DNA from: Candidatus Palauibacter scopulicola
GTDB lineage: Bacteria; Gemmatimonadota; Gemmatimonadetes; Palauibacterales; Palauibacteraceae
NCBI RefSeq assembly: GCF_947581915.1
Contig: NZ_CANPWG010000023.1
Coordinates: 1-53,602, forward strand
Length of the DNA: 53,602 bases
Direction: 5' to 3'
Part shown: positions 52,825 through 53,602 of the stretch, piece after piece
Layout of the letters: the number at the start of each line of letters is the position of its first letter
How positions within the stretch are numbered: the stretch's first letter is position 1
Program-made: the position numbers and the translations under genes
Notes under the pieces: model-generated
What the model was told of the DNA's origin: nothing
Database searches by the model: none
What the model saw: the letters and a program-made list of their open reading frames with translations, nothing else

Positions 52825-53602
52825 ATGGAATACGATCCCACTCTCCCCTGGTACCGACGCCTTCACTGGCAGGTGCTGGCCGCCATGGGCCTGGGTCTGC
52901 TCACCGGCTGGGCCTTCGGGGCGCCGGCGGCCGAGAACATCGGGTGGATCGGCGAGCTGTTCATGAAGCTGCTCCGGATGATCATCGTGCCGCTCGTGCT
53001 CACGTCGATCGTGTCCGGGGTTGCGTCGGTGGGCGGGGGAAGGGCGATCGGCCGCCTGTTCGGTAAGACGATGGGCTACTACGTGCTGTCGAGCATGCTG
53101 GCGGCGCTGACCGGCCTGCTGATGGTGAACCTCATCCGGCCGGGCGTGAACGCCGACATGGGCGCGGCGGCGCAGCAGGAGGTGCCCGAACTCAGCACGC
53201 CGGACTCTGCCGTCGATCTCATCCTCGACATCGTCCCGAACAACTTCTTCGCCGCCGCTTCGGCCGGCGACATGCTGGCGATCATCTTCTTCTGCATCGT
53301 CTTCGGCGCGGCGATCACGGGACTGCCGGAGAAGCCCCGCGTGGTCGTCACCGACATCTTCAACGCCTTCTTCCAGGCGATGATGGCGCTCACGTCGGGG
53401 ATCATAAAGTTCCTCCCCATCGGCGTCTTCGCGCTGATCACGAAGATGGTGGGGGAGACCGGCTTTGAACGCTTCGCCGCGCTCGCGAAGTACTTCGCCA
53501 CGATCGGGTCGGGGCTCACGATCCACCTCTTCATCACGATGCCGCTTCTGCTCATCGTGCTGGGCCGCATCAAGCCGCTGGTACACTTCGCGAACCTGCG
53601 CG
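52825..53602 (+). CDS. Dicarboxylate/amino-acid:cation symporter (DAACS), 3' truncated by window edge
   Basis: The frame runs from ATG 52825 to the window end without a stop, giving about 259 residues. The first helices read LHWQVLAAMGLGLLTGWAFG and LFMKLLRMIIVPLVLTSIVSGVA, with KLLRMIIVPLVLTSIVSG the conserved start of GltP/DctA transporters. Further helices follow (GYYVLSSMLAALTGLLMVN, LAIIFFCIVFGAAITG, KFLPIGVFALITKMV). It imports glutamate, aspartate or C4-dicarboxylates with sodium or protons. GGAG lies just upstream of the ATG. The substrate-binding C-terminal half (the NMDGT region) lies beyond the window. Confidence 0.9.
   Translation, partial: MEYDPTLPWYRRLHWQVLAAMGLGLLTGWAFGAPAAENIGWIGELFMKLLRMIIVPLVLTSIVSGVASVGGGRAIGRLFGKTMGYYVLSSMLAALTGLLMVNLIRPGVNADMGAAAQQEVPELSTPDSAVDLILDIVPNNFFAAASAGDMLAIIFFCIVFGAAITGLPEKPRVVVTDIFNAFFQAMMALTSGIIKFLPIGVFALITKMVGETGFERFAALAKYFATIGSGLTIHLFITMPLLLIVLGRIKPLVHFANLR

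Noticed and set aside
1-53602. tRNA, rRNA, prophage, integrase or insertion sequence
   Set aside because: None recognised. The higBA and methyltransferase segments look possibly acquired, but no recombinase or attachment repeat was found.

Overview
The window is GC-rich DNA from a Gram-negative-type bacterium. It has TonB-receptor-like outer-membrane proteins, many lipoprotein (lipobox) signals, twin-arginine exported molybdoenzymes and no phage or CRISPR block. It also has a complete LysW carrier-protein lysine operon, secreted S9/M16/S15/DUF885 peptidases, several exported amidohydrolases and a plug-only 'GFYERR' outer-membrane protein. This mix resembles Gemmatimonadota (possibly the marine, sponge-associated lineages). 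That placement is inferred from gene content only; no rRNA or tRNA gene was seen.

Layout. 1-1443: 3' part of a debranching-type glycosidase. 1462-6151 (minus): tightly packed lysW-lysX-lysY-GATase-lysZ-lysJ operon. 6230-11761 (minus): YwaF-like membrane protein, a NagB/PIG-L fusion and an M16 protease. 11895-12881: DUF1460 amidase-like protein, ending at a hairpin shared with a convergent gene. 12925-17809 (minus): TonB-dependent receptor behind an exported amidase. 17870-20758: two exported sulfite-oxidase-like enzymes facing each other around a DUF2784 membrane protein. 20870-23755 (minus): higB toxin and higA-ImmA antitoxin, coupled by an ATGA overlap to an amidohydrolase lipoprotein. 24031-27598: MFS exporter, YtcJ-type amidohydrolase and MTH1-like Nudix hydrolase. 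27645-29528: duplicated carboxypeptidase-regulatory/plug protein. 29596-31545: DNA methyltransferase plus DUF4268 nuclease-like protein, a candidate restriction-modification pair. 31703-36154 (minus): HtpX, a Dph6-like ATPase and a two-gene His/Met-rich membrane module. 36273-46739: beta-lactamase-like hydrolase, DUF885, S9 peptidase, cyclophilin, RNase PH (opposite strand), D-aminoacylase-like enzyme and CocE/PepX hydrolase. 46847-51405: beta-propeller, DUF305 and LVIVD lipoproteins and a cupin. 51424-52555 (minus): headless antitoxin remnant and a solitary DNA methyltransferase. 52825-53602: 5' part of a DAACS symporter.

How the genes may work together. The dominant theme is secreted degradation of peptides and N-acyl or amide compounds (S9, M16, S15/CocE, DUF885, amidase and three amidohydrolases), with uptake through the TonB receptor and DAACS symporter, alongside de novo lysine synthesis on LysW. 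The least explained units are the GATase inside the lysine operon, the methyltransferase/DUF4268 pair, the His/Met-rich two-gene membrane module, the S9 peptidase lacking recognisable catalytic Asp and His, and the toxin-antitoxin module fused translationally to a metabolic gene.
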